Source: JAJXWB01 sp037044955 (GTDB lineage Bacteria > Pseudomonadota > Alphaproteobacteria > Rhizobiales > Beijerinckiaceae). Taken from it: DNA of 64,000 bases. Below are positions 1-7,729 of the stretch, piece by piece (position 1 is the stretch's first letter; each line of letters starts with the position of its first letter). The stretch spans positions 1 through 64,000 of the forward strand of contig JBAOHX010000005.1 in assembly GCA_037044955.1 (NCBI GenBank), written 5' to 3'. The notes under the pieces are model-generated. The model made no database searches and was not told the DNA's origin. It saw nothing but the letters and a program-made list of their open reading frames with translations. A program made the position numbers and the translations under genes.

Positions 1-193
1 TGCCGCCGGTGTCCTTGGCGATGGCGGCGGCCGCCTCGCGCATGCGCACGGTCAGCGGATGGGTCTCGGGCAGGTTGTTGGCGAGCTTGACCTGATATTC
101 CGCGGCGCCGGCGCGCGTGGCGCGCAGGATGGCGGGAGCGGAAACGGCGACGACAGCGGACGTCGTCAGAAACGAGCGGCGATCGAAAGGCAT
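1..193 (-). CDS. TRAP transporter solute-binding protein, DctP type (5' part only)
   Basis: This is the N-terminal part of a periplasmic solute-binding protein for a TRAP transporter, which would deliver a carboxylate-like substrate to an inner-membrane DctQM pair. Only 64 codons are present; the gene is read leftwards off the window edge. Seen: a twin-arginine-like start (DRRSFLTT, residues 4-11), an Ala/Val-rich hydrophobic stretch with likely cleavage around RAGAA (27-31), then EYQVKLANNLPETHP, the usual first strand of the mature DctP fold. It is divergent from the GNAT gene. The DctQ and DctM genes would lie outside the window. The substrate cannot be predicted. Confidence 0.75.
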   Translation of the reverse strand, partial: MPFDRRSFLTTSAVVAVSAPAILRATRAGAAEYQVKLANNLPETHPLTVRMREAAAAIAKDTGG

Positions 194-332
194 GTGATCC
201 TCGGGTTGACCGGTCTTTGCCGGCAATTTCCTCGCTCCGCCGCGTGCGGCGCGGTTGCGGAAGCGGGCGCACTATGCGCAGGATCGCCATCCGACACAAT
301 ATGCGCGCGGCGCCGTAGGGATTTCCGGCCTT

Positions 333-825
333 TTGAACGAAATCGAGATTACGGCGGACGCCCCGCCCGGCGCGCTGGCGCGACTCGTGGAAATGCACGC
401 GCTCTACTACGCCCGCGCATGGGGCTTCGGCGCCTTCTTCGAGGCCAAGGTGGCGCGCGAGGCGGGCGAGTTCGCCGCCGCCCTGCCGCGCGGGGATTCG
501 CGGCTGTGGTTCGCGCGCCTGCACGATCGCGTCGTCGGCTCGATCGCCATCGACGGCCGGCAGAGCGCGAGCGCGCATCTGCGCTGGTTCATCCTCGACG
601 ATGCTTCACGCGGCGCCGGAACCGGCGCGGCGCTGCTCGACGCCGCGCTCGCCTTCTGCCGCGCGCAATCCTTTCCCAGTGTCTATCTCTGGACCTTTGC
701 CGGGCTCGACGCCGCGCGACGCCTCTACGAGTTCGCGCGGCTTTCGTCTCGTAGAAGAAAAGAGCGCCGAGAGCTGGGGCGCGCGCGTGCGCGAACAGCG
801 CTTCGTGCTGGACCTGCGCGCATGA
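333..825 (+). pseudogene. GNAT-family acetyltransferase, frameshifted near 731-740
   Basis: GNAT N-acetyltransferase, a fold that transfers an acetyl group from acetyl-CoA to an amine; the substrate is unknown. The first frame covers the core, with SRLWFARLHDRVVGSIAID followed by the acetyl-CoA loop RGAGTGAALLDAAL and VYLWTF. At 731-740 the reading frame is lost. One frame over, the expected C-terminus GFRLVEEKSAESWG continues to a stop at 823-825. Removing one base (a T or a G within gttcgcgcgg) rejoins the two parts as LYE-(SR or FA)-GFRLVEE. The start is uncertain: TTG at 333 fits the domain, TTG at 255 is also open. The stop overlaps the next gene's ATG, so the pair was translationally coupled. 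Either a real lesion or a base-call error. Confidence 0.7.
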
Positions 826-1484
826 GCGAGGCAATACGCGACCGCGCCGCCTTCATCCGCGCCAACACGCGGCTTCTCGCCGTTCCGCACGCGCCGGAGA
901 TTTCGCTGCAGCTCGCCGACGAAGCCACCGCGCTGTGGGAGAAGACCGAGGAGGAACTCGGCGAAATCGGCCTGCCGCCGCCCTTCTGGGCCTTCGCCTG
1001 GGCCGGCGGACAGGCGCTCGCGCGCTACATTCTCGATCATGCCGCGATCGTCGCGGGCAGGCATGTGCTCGACTTCGCCTCGGGCTCGGGGCTCGTCGCC
1101 ATTGCGGCGGCCAAGGCCGGCGCGCGAAAGGTCGAGGGCTGCGAGATCGACGCCTTCGCCGTCGAGGCGATCGCGATCAACGCCCAGGCGAACGGCGTTT
1201 CAGTCGAGGCCCGCCTCGGCGACATGATCGGCGCGGACGAAGGCTGGGACGTCGTGCTCGCCGGCGACGTTTCCTACGAGCGCGACATGGCGCAGCGCGT
1301 CACCGACTGGCTGGAGCGGCTCTCGGCGCGCGGCGCGCTCGTTCTCGTCGGCGATCCCGGCCGCTCCTATCTCGCGCGGGAGAAACTCGAGCCGGTGGCC
1401 GAGTACCGGGTGCCGGTGACGCGCGCGCTCGAGGACAGCGAGATCAAGAAAACGCAGGTCTGGCGCTTTCGCGATACGCCGTGA
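822..1484 (+). CDS. METTL20-like protein lysine methyltransferase (ETF-beta type)
   Basis: Class I SAM-dependent methyltransferase of 220 residues that resembles METTL20/ETFBKMT, the enzyme that methylates lysines of the electron-transfer flavoprotein beta subunit. Seen: PPFWAFAWAGGQALARYIL (residues 53-71), the family's substrate-side signature, then SAM motif I VLDFASGSGLVAIAAA (82-97), the acidic motif II GCEIDAFAVEAI, and a motif IV-like DVVLAGDVSYE. It starts with an ATG that overlaps the stop of the upstream GNAT gene (ATGA). Because the GNAT is frameshifted, an uninterrupted frame runs from GNAT into this gene, but that apparent fusion is an artefact. Ribosomal protein methyltransferase activity (PrmA-like) is an alternative; the METTL20 assignment rests on the tryptophan/glycine motif. 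Confidence 0.7.
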   Translation: MSEAIRDRAAFIRANTRLLAVPHAPEISLQLADEATALWEKTEEELGEIGLPPPFWAFAWAGGQALARYILDHAAIVAGRHVLDFASGSGLVAIAAAKAGARKVEGCEIDAFAVEAIAINAQANGVSVEARLGDMIGADEGWDVVLAGDVSYERDMAQRVTDWLERLSARGALVLVGDPGRSYLAREKLEPVAEYRVPVTRALEDSEIKKTQVWRFRDTP

Positions 1485-1585
1485 GCGCGGCTGTCGCACG
1501 CGCGTCATTTTGTCATGTCGCAGTCGCCGTGCGGGGGCCTAGAACTTGCATGGCTTTTCGCGCCATTCGACAGACGGAGCATTCC

Positions 1586-1813
1586 ATGAGCGCAATCGAA
1601 GACAAGGTCCGCCGCCGCCTCGCGCCCTTCGTTGTCGAGGGGAAGATCGGTTCGCCGCAATTCTTGCCGGCAAACAGCGCGGTTGCGGGGCGGCTGACGG
1701 TGAACGTGCAGCTCAAGTCTTCGCGCCAGCCGGCGCGCGACGTGGAGACGGCGCTGCTCGCCGCCGTGCAGGACCTTGGCGCCGATGCTCAATTGGTAAT
1801 CACCGGCGCCTGA
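1586..1813 (+). CDS. Small hypothetical protein, 75 aa
   Basis: I do not recognise this protein. It reads from an ATG at 1586 and has a plausible soluble beta-type pattern: RRRLAPFVVEGKIG, then GRLTVNVQLKSS and DVETALLAAVQDLGADAQ, ending in LVITGA. There is no signal peptide or membrane segment. It lies alone between the methyltransferase and the TrmO-like gene, same strand, about 100 bp downstream of the former. Codon use matches its neighbours, which is the main argument that it is real. Confidence 0.5.
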   Translation: MSAIEDKVRRRLAPFVVEGKIGSPQFLPANSAVAGRLTVNVQLKSSRQPARDVETALLAAVQDLGADAQLVITGA

Positions 1814-1868
1814 TTTACGCGCAGGCGGCGACTATGATCCGTCCGGACATTTCCGGACGGATTCGAAC

Positions 1869-2309
1869 ATGGACGATACGATCAGACCCGGCGAGATCGC
1901 CGGAACGCTGCCCGAGGGCTTCGACGCCGGCCTCTATTTCATCGGCCGCATCAGGACGCCGTGGCGCCAACGCAGCGATTGCCCGCACCGCGGCGTGCAG
2001 GACGGACCGGTCTGCCGGATCGAGATCGACGCCCGCTGGCGGCCGGCGCTGGCCGGTCTCGAGGGACGGGAATTCGTCCAGGTCCTCTATTTCATGCACC
2101 TCGCCCGACGCGACCTGCTCGTGCAGGCGCCCAAGGGCCGGGAGAAAACGTTCGGCACCTTCGCGCTGCGCTCGCCGGTGCGGCCGAACCCGGTCGCCTC
2201 GTCGGTCGTGAAGCTGGAGGCGGTCGAGGCGGGCGCGCTCGTCGTGCGCGGGCTGGACTGCGTCGACGGCACGCCGCTTCTCGACATCAAGCCGCACGAC
2301 AGCCGCTGA
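1869..2309 (+). CDS. TrmO/TsaA-like tRNA (t6A37) methyltransferase family protein
   Basis: A 146-residue protein of the TsaA/TrmO (VirR/YaeB) beta-barrel methyltransferase family. TrmO N6-methylates threonylcarbamoyladenosine at position 37 of certain tRNAs using SAM. Seen: FIGRIRTPWRQRSDCPHRG (near residues 24-42), matching the family opening G-x-I-x-[ST]-P with the downstream CP-x-[NHR]; a central barrel segment VLYFMHLARRDLL; and the conserved GTFALRSPVRPNPVASSVVK (the T-x-S-P-x-R-P-N-P-I-G box, here with VA in place of IG). The size fits single-domain homologues, which lack the E. coli C-terminal extension. Substrate may differ from E. coli TrmO. Confidence 0.78.
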   Translation: MDDTIRPGEIAGTLPEGFDAGLYFIGRIRTPWRQRSDCPHRGVQDGPVCRIEIDARWRPALAGLEGREFVQVLYFMHLARRDLLVQAPKGREKTFGTFALRSPVRPNPVASSVVKLEAVEAGALVVRGLDCVDGTPLLDIKPHDSR

Positions 2310-2382
2310 ATCGGCTGGATCGTGCCATTTTGACCCGGCCGTCAGCATCTTGTTAACCATTGGGCGGGACCATAGGGCGACC

Positions 2383-2883
2383 ATGTTCGACAGGCTCAAG
2401 AGCTTCATCGACGATCTGACCGGCGCGGGCCAGGAACGCGGCTTCGACGCCGACGATTATCGCGTGGCCGCCGCCGCCCTGCTGATCCACATGGCCAACG
2501 CCGACGGCCATGTCGCGCCGCAGGAGCAGCGCCGCCTGCGCAAGATCCTGCAGGAACGGTTCGAGCTCGATCCCTCGGCGGCGCGCGAACTGATGCGCCG
2601 CGCCGAGGAAAGCGAGCGCGAGGCGATCGACCTCTATCAGTTCACCAGCGTGCTCAAGCGCGCCCTCGACGAGCCCGGCCGGCTCGCGGTGGTCGAGCTT
2701 CTGTGGGACGTCGCCTATGCCGACGGCCATGCCGACGAGATCGAGGAGAACACGGTCTGGCGCGTCGCCGAGCTTCTCGGCGTGGCGGCGCGCGACCGCA
2801 TGATGCTGAAGCGCAAGGCCGAGAAGGGCGGCGCGGAGAAGATGCCGGAAAACCCCTGGGAAGACGAGGGGAGCGGCATATGA
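2383..2883 (+). CDS. TerB-family tellurite-resistance-like protein
   Basis: 166-residue cytosolic helical protein of the TerB/DUF533 superfamily, named after tellurite resistance but of unclear biochemical role. Seen: two acidic helix-turn segments MANADGHVAPQEQRRL and VAYADGHADEIEENTVWRV, the duplicated putative metal-binding DxxxxxxE pattern typical of TerB. The ATG at 2383 is preferred because MFDRLKSFIDDL is the usual start for short alphaproteobacterial members. Its stop overlaps the ATG of the following SDR gene, so the two are probably co-translated. Confidence 0.75.
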   Translation: MFDRLKSFIDDLTGAGQERGFDADDYRVAAAALLIHMANADGHVAPQEQRRLRKILQERFELDPSAARELMRRAEESEREAIDLYQFTSVLKRALDEPGRLAVVELLWDVAYADGHADEIEENTVWRVAELLGVAARDRMMLKRKAEKGGAEKMPENPWEDEGSGI

Positions 2884-3692
2884 GCCATCAGCGCAGGATC
2901 GCCCTCGTCACAGGCGCCTCGGAGGGGCTGGGCGTCGAATTCGCAAGAGTTTTTGCCGAGCGCGGCCACGATCTGGCTCTGGTCGCGCGCCGCGCCGACC
3001 GGCTGGAGGCGCTGGCCGACGAAATCGCCGCCAAGAATGCGAAATCGGGCAAGCCGCGCCCGATCGTCGTGGCGCTCGATCTCGCGCCGGCGGACGCGCC
3101 GGGCAAGCTCGCCTCGGCGCTGGCCCAAGCCGGCGCGAGCGTCGAATATCTGGTCAACAACGCCGGCTACGGGCTCAACGGCCGCTTCGCGGAGCTGCCG
3201 ATCGACGACCAGCTCGGCATGATCGACCTGAACGTCCGCTCCCTCACCGCGATGGCGCGCCAGTTCCTGCCAGATCTGCGGGCGGCGCGCGGCGGCATGG
3301 TCAATGTGGCCTCGATCGCCGCCTTCGCGCCGGGGCCGGGCATGGCCGTCTATTACGCGTCCAAGGCCTATGTGCTCTCGCTCTCCGAGGCGCTCGCCGA
3401 GGAATTGCGGGCCGATGGCGTGCGGGTGACCGCGCTCTGCCCGGGGCCGGTGGTCACCGGCTTCCAGAAGCGCGCGGGCATGAACGCCGAGGCCTTTTCC
3501 GCCCCGCCGGGCGTCGCCGGCGCGCGCGAAACGGCAGTCGCCGCCTATGACGGCCTGATGGCCGGCCGGCGCGTCGTCACGCCCGGTCTCGTCAACCAGG
3601 CGCTGGCCGCCGGGCTGGCATGGATCCCGCATTCGATCTCCCTGCCGCAACTGGCCGCCCGCCAGGCCAAGCGGCTTGACGCCGGAAAATGA
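2880..3692 (+). CDS. Short-chain dehydrogenase/reductase
   Basis: Classical SDR oxidoreductase of 270 residues that uses NAD(P)H on an unidentified carbonyl or alcohol. Seen: nucleotide-binding TGASEGLG near residue 12, the NNAG motif (YLVNNAGYG), the catalytic Ser in MVNVASIAAF, and the YxxxK pair in YYASKAYVLS. The DltE-like pattern (LALVARRADRLEALADEI) suggests NADPH. It starts at an ATG overlapping the terB-like stop, with GGGGAG as a ribosome-binding site inside the upstream gene. The physiological substrate is not predictable. Confidence 0.82.
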   Translation: MSHQRRIALVTGASEGLGVEFARVFAERGHDLALVARRADRLEALADEIAAKNAKSGKPRPIVVALDLAPADAPGKLASALAQAGASVEYLVNNAGYGLNGRFAELPIDDQLGMIDLNVRSLTAMARQFLPDLRAARGGMVNVASIAAFAPGPGMAVYYASKAYVLSLSEALAEELRADGVRVTALCPGPVVTGFQKRAGMNAEAFSAPPGVAGARETAVAAYDGLMAGRRVVTPGLVNQALAAGLAWIPHSISLPQLAARQAKRLDAGK

Positions 3693-3738
3693 ACACAAAG
3701 GCTTGCATAAGAACGCCAATCGACGGAAACCGGAGCCA

Positions 3739-4524
3739 ATGACAGCGAAACCGAACCCGCGTCGCGTTCTGATCGTCCTGCACCAGGAGCATTCGACTCC
3801 GGGCCGGATCGGCCGCCTGCTGGTCGAGCAGGGCTGCGAACTGGACATTCGCCGCCCGCGCTTCGGCGATCCGCTGCCCGAGACGATGGAGCGGCATGCC
3901 GGCGCCGTCATTTTCGGCGGGCCGATGAGCGCCAACGATCCCGACGAGTGGCTGGCGCGCGAGACCGACTGGATCGGCGTACCGCTGAAAGAGAACAAGC
4001 CCTATCTCGGCGTGTGCCTGGGCGGCCAGATGCTGGCGCGCCACCTCAGCCATCGCGTGTTCAACAAGTCCTGCGGCTCGGCCGAGATCGGCTATTATCC
4101 GATCCGCCCGACGGCGGCGGGCGACGCCTCGTTCGGCGGCAAGATGCCGCGCACCGTCTATCAATGGCACCGCGAGGGCTTCGATCTGCCGCAAGGCGCG
4201 ACGCTGCTCGCGGAAGGCGACCTCTTCCCGACGCAGGCCTTCCAGTACGGGCCGAGCGCGGTCGCGCTGCAGTTCCACCCGGAAGTCACCTACGCGATGA
4301 TGTGCCGCTGGACGACGCGCGCCTACGAGCGGATGCAGTCGCCGAACGCGCAGCAGCCGCACGAGCATCTGGCCGGCTGGTTCCAGTACGACCGGGCCGT
4401 CGGCGCCTGGCTCGACATCTTCCTGCGCAACTGGCTGGCGAGCGGCGAGGCGAAGGCCGTGAAGCGTCCAGCGGATTCGTCCTGGGTTTCCGCCGCCATG
4501 CCACTGGCGGCCGCTCCGGCCTAG
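3739..4524 (+). CDS. Class I glutamine amidotransferase (GuaA-like domain protein)
   Basis: Stand-alone class I glutamine amidotransferase of 261 residues, which would release ammonia from glutamine or hydrolyse a related gamma-glutamyl amide. Seen: FGGPMSANDPDEW, the nucleophile elbow YLGVCLGGQM with Cys93, and the catalytic His/Glu in LQFHPEV. The start at 3739 is preferred over an in-frame ATG at 3676 because the fold begins at RRVLIVLHQE. The gene ends in ctag, where its TAG overlaps the TAG of the convergent CAP-domain gene. No synthetase partner lies next to it, so the acceptor is unknown. Confidence 0.8.
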   Translation: MTAKPNPRRVLIVLHQEHSTPGRIGRLLVEQGCELDIRRPRFGDPLPETMERHAGAVIFGGPMSANDPDEWLARETDWIGVPLKENKPYLGVCLGGQMLARHLSHRVFNKSCGSAEIGYYPIRPTAAGDASFGGKMPRTVYQWHREGFDLPQGATLLAEGDLFPTQAFQYGPSAVALQFHPEVTYAMMCRWTTRAYERMQSPNAQQPHEHLAGWFQYDRAVGAWLDIFLRNWLASGEAKAVKRPADSSWVSAAMPLAAAPA

Positions 4525-5060
4525 TCTGTCAGCACCAGCGTCCAGAACACCTTGTATTTCGCGCCCGGCGCATAGGCCGTGGCTATGCCCATGCGCTTCA
4601 TGCCCTTCGCCAGCATGTTGGAATTGTGCGGCGGCGAATCGCGCCAGCCGGAGAAGGCTTCGGCCAGCGTGTGATAGCCGGCCGACACGTTCTCGACCGC
4701 GACATTCTTGCCGTAACCCGCGCCGCTCAGACGCTGTGTCAGCGAGCCGTGCGAATCGTGGCTGATCTTGCCGTCCGCGGCCATGGCGCGGGCCTGAGCC
4801 TCGGCGACCCTCTGCAAGCCGGGGTCGACGGCGAGCGGGCCGAGGCCCTTGTTCAACCGATAGAGCGAGATCATGTCGCGCGCAGCGTTCGCATCCACGA
4901 CGGCGCCGTCGGCGGCGAGCGAGCGATACATGCTCGGCGTCTGCGAAACCTGCGGCGCGAGGGTCGGCGCCTCGGCGCAGCCGGCGAGCGCCAGCGGCAG
5001 CGCGAGCGCACAAGCGAGCGAGGAATGCGCATGGCGCGGGCAGGCGAGAAATTCATCATG
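4521..5060 (-). CDS. CAP/SCP-domain lipoprotein, frame broken in the signal peptide
   Basis: Secreted CAP-superfamily (SCP/PR-1-like) protein. Seen: the CAP core from about 4880 down, with ISLYRLNKGLGPL, NVSAGYHTLAEAFSGWRDSP, HNSNMLAKGMKRMGIATAY and a terminal KVFWTLVL strand. The frame of the domain continues upstream through a lipoprotein-type segment ALALPLALAGC (lipobox Cys) but has no start codon there. A start (ATG at 5060 or 5057) with a positively charged n-region (RAMRIPRSL) exists in another frame. One missing base at about 5005-5020 would join them. The alternative is a shorter product starting at ATG 4931 without export signal, which is less likely for this family. The stop overlaps the convergent amidotransferase stop. 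Confidence 0.7.
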   Translation of the reverse strand, partial: HDEFLACPRHAHSSLACALALPLALAGCAEAPTLAPQVSQTPSMYRSLAADGAVVDANAARDMISLYRLNKGLGPLAVDPGLQRVAEAQARAMAADGKISHDSHGSLTQRLSGAGYGKNVAVENVSAGYHTLAEAFSGWRDSPPHNSNMLAKGMKRMGIATAYAPGAKYKVFWTLVLTD

Positions 5061-5099
5061 ACAGCTCGATAGCGGCGCGCGCCTAAGACGAAGTGAACG

Positions 5100-7616
5100 T
5101 CAGCTCTGCGCCGCGCGCAGCGTCTCCGCTACTGCCTCCGCGATGGCGCCCTGCAGCGCGACCTGCGTGACGGCGGGCGTACCGGCGACGGTCATGCCCG
5201 CCTCCTTGAATGCGGCGAAGATCGCATAGAGCAGATCGCTCTTGGTGCGGCCGGACGTCTCGACGTCGTCGACGAAGCAGACCAGTTCGAACTTGAAGCC
5301 GCCCGGCTCCATCGCCACGAACATGGTCGCCGGCGCGGGAATCCTGGAGACCTTCTCGTTGTCCTTGGCGGCGGCCGTCATCAGCTCACGCACCTTCTCG
5401 GGGTCGACGCCGGGGTTGAGCGTCACCGGTATGCGCACGCGCGCCACACGGTCGTTGCGCACCCAGTTCTTGACGACGCCGGTGATGAGATTGGAATTGG
5501 GGACGATCATGGTGGCGCGGTCGAAGGTCTCGATCTCGGTCGCGCGCACGTTGATCTTGCGCACGTAGCCCTGCTCGTCGCCGAGCACGACGAGATCGCC
5601 GACGCGGATCGACCGCTCCCACAGCACGATGATGCCCGAGACGAAATTGTTGAAGATCGACTGCAGGCCGAAACCGATGCCGAGCGACAGGGCGCCGGCG
5701 ACGATGGCGATCTTCTCGAGGCCGAGCCCGACCTGCGACAGCGCGGCGGAGACGGCCAGGAACAGGCCGACATAGCCGACGCTGGTGCGGATGGAATTGC
5801 GCAGGCCGGCGTCGAGGCTGGTCGCCGGCATCAGCCGGTTGTCCAGCCAGTTCTGCAGGCCGCGCGTCGCGATATAGCCGAGCGCGAACAGAATGAGGGC
5901 CGCGACGACGCTCGACGGCGAGATGGTGACGCCGCCGACCGTGAAGCCGAAGAAGGCGTTGCGCAGGCCGCCGAACACATCGTCCGACTGCAGGCCCCAG
6001 GGCAGGACGATGGCCGCCAGGCCCATCGTCAGCAGGATCATCTGCGTCAGGCCGGAGAGCACGATGCCGATCTGCGCGACGCCCTCGCGCCGCAGTCCCA
6101 CGCCCGACATCAGCGTGCGGCCGAAAGGCGTGGTGGGCTGGAATGTCGCCTCGAGCCCGGCCGTGCAGAGCGGCGCGAGAATGCAGAGCGCGCCGATCAC
6201 GCCGACGATCCAGACGAACTGCGACATCAGGAAGGAAGCGGCCGGAATGTAGCCGAGCAGCGCGGCAAGGCTCATCGCGACGATCGCCGTCCAGGCGCCG
6301 AGCCGCGCGAGGCCGATCCAGCGCGGACGCGGCGTGACGCGCGGGCCGAGGCATTCCTCGTCCTCGTCGTCCTCGCCCAGGCCGTAGATCGCGCCGCCGG
6401 TGACGAAAGCGAACAACGCCGCGCCGAGGCCCTGCACGGCGGCGGTGACCGGCAGCGCCGCCGCGGAAATATCGGTCAGCGCCTGCAGGATGCTGACGAC
6501 CGCGACAATGGCGGCCTGCGCTATGGCGAGACGCGACAGGCGTTCGGCGATCGTGTCGTCGACCTCCATCAGGCGCCAGTTCGGCCGCGTCGGCGCGAAC
6601 AGGCCGCGCGCGACGCCGGCGATGACGGCGACAGAGCCCACGCCGTCGATCAGCTCGCGCTTCAGCGGCGCGATGCGCGCGCTCATCAGCTCGAAGGCGT
6701 CGAGCAGAACGAACAGCACGACCACGGTGAAGATCGGCGGCGCGGCGACGACGATCGCCGTCCACAGCGCGGCCGCCGCCTTGTGGAAGCGGTCGGGTTC
6801 GGCGACCGCCGGCGCACGCGAGACGATGCGTCGCGCCAGCCGGTAGAGCGGCGCGTTGACGAAGGCGATGAGGGCGAGCAGCGCGAAGAACAGGACGGCG
6901 CGCCAGCCTTGCAGCTTCTCCACGGCATTGCCGAAGAAGTCGCGCGCGATCGTCGTCAGCGCACGGATGTCGGCGGGCAGATCAGCGGCCGCGCTCGCCC
7001 AGAGCGTCGGCGACAGCAGGCTGTCGGAGCGCTGCATCAGCGTGCCGACGAACAGCGCGCGCCGGCGCGAGACGATGCGCGCATTGGTCTGGTCGAGTTG
7101 CAAGTCGAGCAGTTGCGCGCGCTTGAGAAGCTCCTCGGCGCGCGCGTGACGCTTCTGCTGCTCGTCGCGGTCGCGCGTGACGTCGGGGCTTTCCGGCGGC
7201 GCCTTGGCGTCGGGCTTGGGGCCGAGCTTGTCGAGCCGCTCCTTGGCGTCGGCAAGACGCGGGCCGAGGAGGCCGATGGCCTGCTTGAGCTGATCGGCGG
7301 CCGGCCCGAGCGAATCCTTGAGGCTGGAGAGAGCCGCGTCGTCGAGCGAATCGCGGCGCAGCGCCGCCGTCACCTGATCGAGACGGCTTTTCGCCTGGTC
7401 GATCAGCTCGGAGGTGCGGATGCGACCAGCCGCCTCCGCCGGAGGGGCGCCGGGCGCGGGCGCGGGTTCGGCCGGCAGCGCCGATTGCGGGGCCGGCGCT
7501 TCCGCCGCTGGCGCCGGCGCGCTGGTCTGCGCCCATGCGGCGCGCGAGGGCGCGCCCGCGGCGAACGCCGCGACGAAGGCGGCGCAGACGAGAAGGCGGG
7601 CGAAGCGAGCGGACAT
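5100..7616 (-). CDS. Large MscS-family mechanosensitive channel (DUF3772 type)
   Basis: Inner-membrane mechanosensitive channel of about 838 residues, which releases solutes on hypo-osmotic shock. Seen: signal peptide ending AAWAQ, a periplasmic Pro/Ala-rich linker, a DUF3772-like coiled region (SRLDQVTAALRRDSLDD ... RAEELLKRAQLLDLQLDQ), about ten hydrophobic segments, and the pore helix plus MscS core GALSLGIGFGLQSIFNNFV followed by GDLVVLGDEQGYVRKINVRA and the beta domain MIVPNSNLITGVVKNWV. Three in-frame ATGs (7616, 7634, 7652) precede the signal peptide because an 18-bp unit encoding MSAFRx is repeated; 7616 is chosen as the start closest to the signal. A solitary gene, upstream of nothing obviously linked. 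Confidence 0.85.
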   Translation of the reverse strand: MSARFARLLVCAAFVAAFAAGAPSRAAWAQTSAPAPAAEAPAPQSALPAEPAPAPGAPPAEAAGRIRTSELIDQAKSRLDQVTAALRRDSLDDAALSSLKDSLGPAADQLKQAIGLLGPRLADAKERLDKLGPKPDAKAPPESPDVTRDRDEQQKRHARAEELLKRAQLLDLQLDQTNARIVSRRRALFVGTLMQRSDSLLSPTLWASAAADLPADIRALTTIARDFFGNAVEKLQGWRAVLFFALLALIAFVNAPLYRLARRIVSRAPAVAEPDRFHKAAAALWTAIVVAAPPIFTVVVLFVLLDAFELMSARIAPLKRELIDGVGSVAVIAGVARGLFAPTRPNWRLMEVDDTIAERLSRLAIAQAAIVAVVSILQALTDISAAALPVTAAVQGLGAALFAFVTGGAIYGLGEDDEDEECLGPRVTPRPRWIGLARLGAWTAIVAMSLAALLGYIPAASFLMSQFVWIVGVIGALCILAPLCTAGLEATFQPTTPFGRTLMSGVGLRREGVAQIGIVLSGLTQMILLTMGLAAIVLPWGLQSDDVFGGLRNAFFGFTVGGVTISPSSVVAALILFALGYIATRGLQNWLDNRLMPATSLDAGLRNSIRTSVGYVGLFLAVSAALSQVGLGLEKIAIVAGALSLGIGFGLQSIFNNFVSGIIVLWERSIRVGDLVVLGDEQGYVRKINVRATEIETFDRATMIVPNSNLITGVVKNWVRNDRVARVRIPVTLNPGVDPEKVRELMTAAAKDNEKVSRIPAPATMFVAMEPGGFKFELVCFVDDVETSGRTKSDLLYAIFAAFKEAGMTVAGTPAVTQVALQGAIAEAVAETLRAAQS

Positions 7617-7729
7617 CTGCCGGAAAGCTGACATGGGCCGAAAAGCTGACATGGGCCGGGAAATCGAATCGGAATGCGGCCGAATTTCGCACGGAACGGC
7701 CGCGACCGCACGATTTCGGGCTTTTTGGC

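Noticed and set aside
255..1484. A continuous frame reading a GNAT domain fused to a methyltransferase
   Set aside because: The true GNAT C-terminus is in the next frame and the methyltransferase has its own ATG overlapping the GNAT stop. The fusion arises only from the frameshift at about 735.
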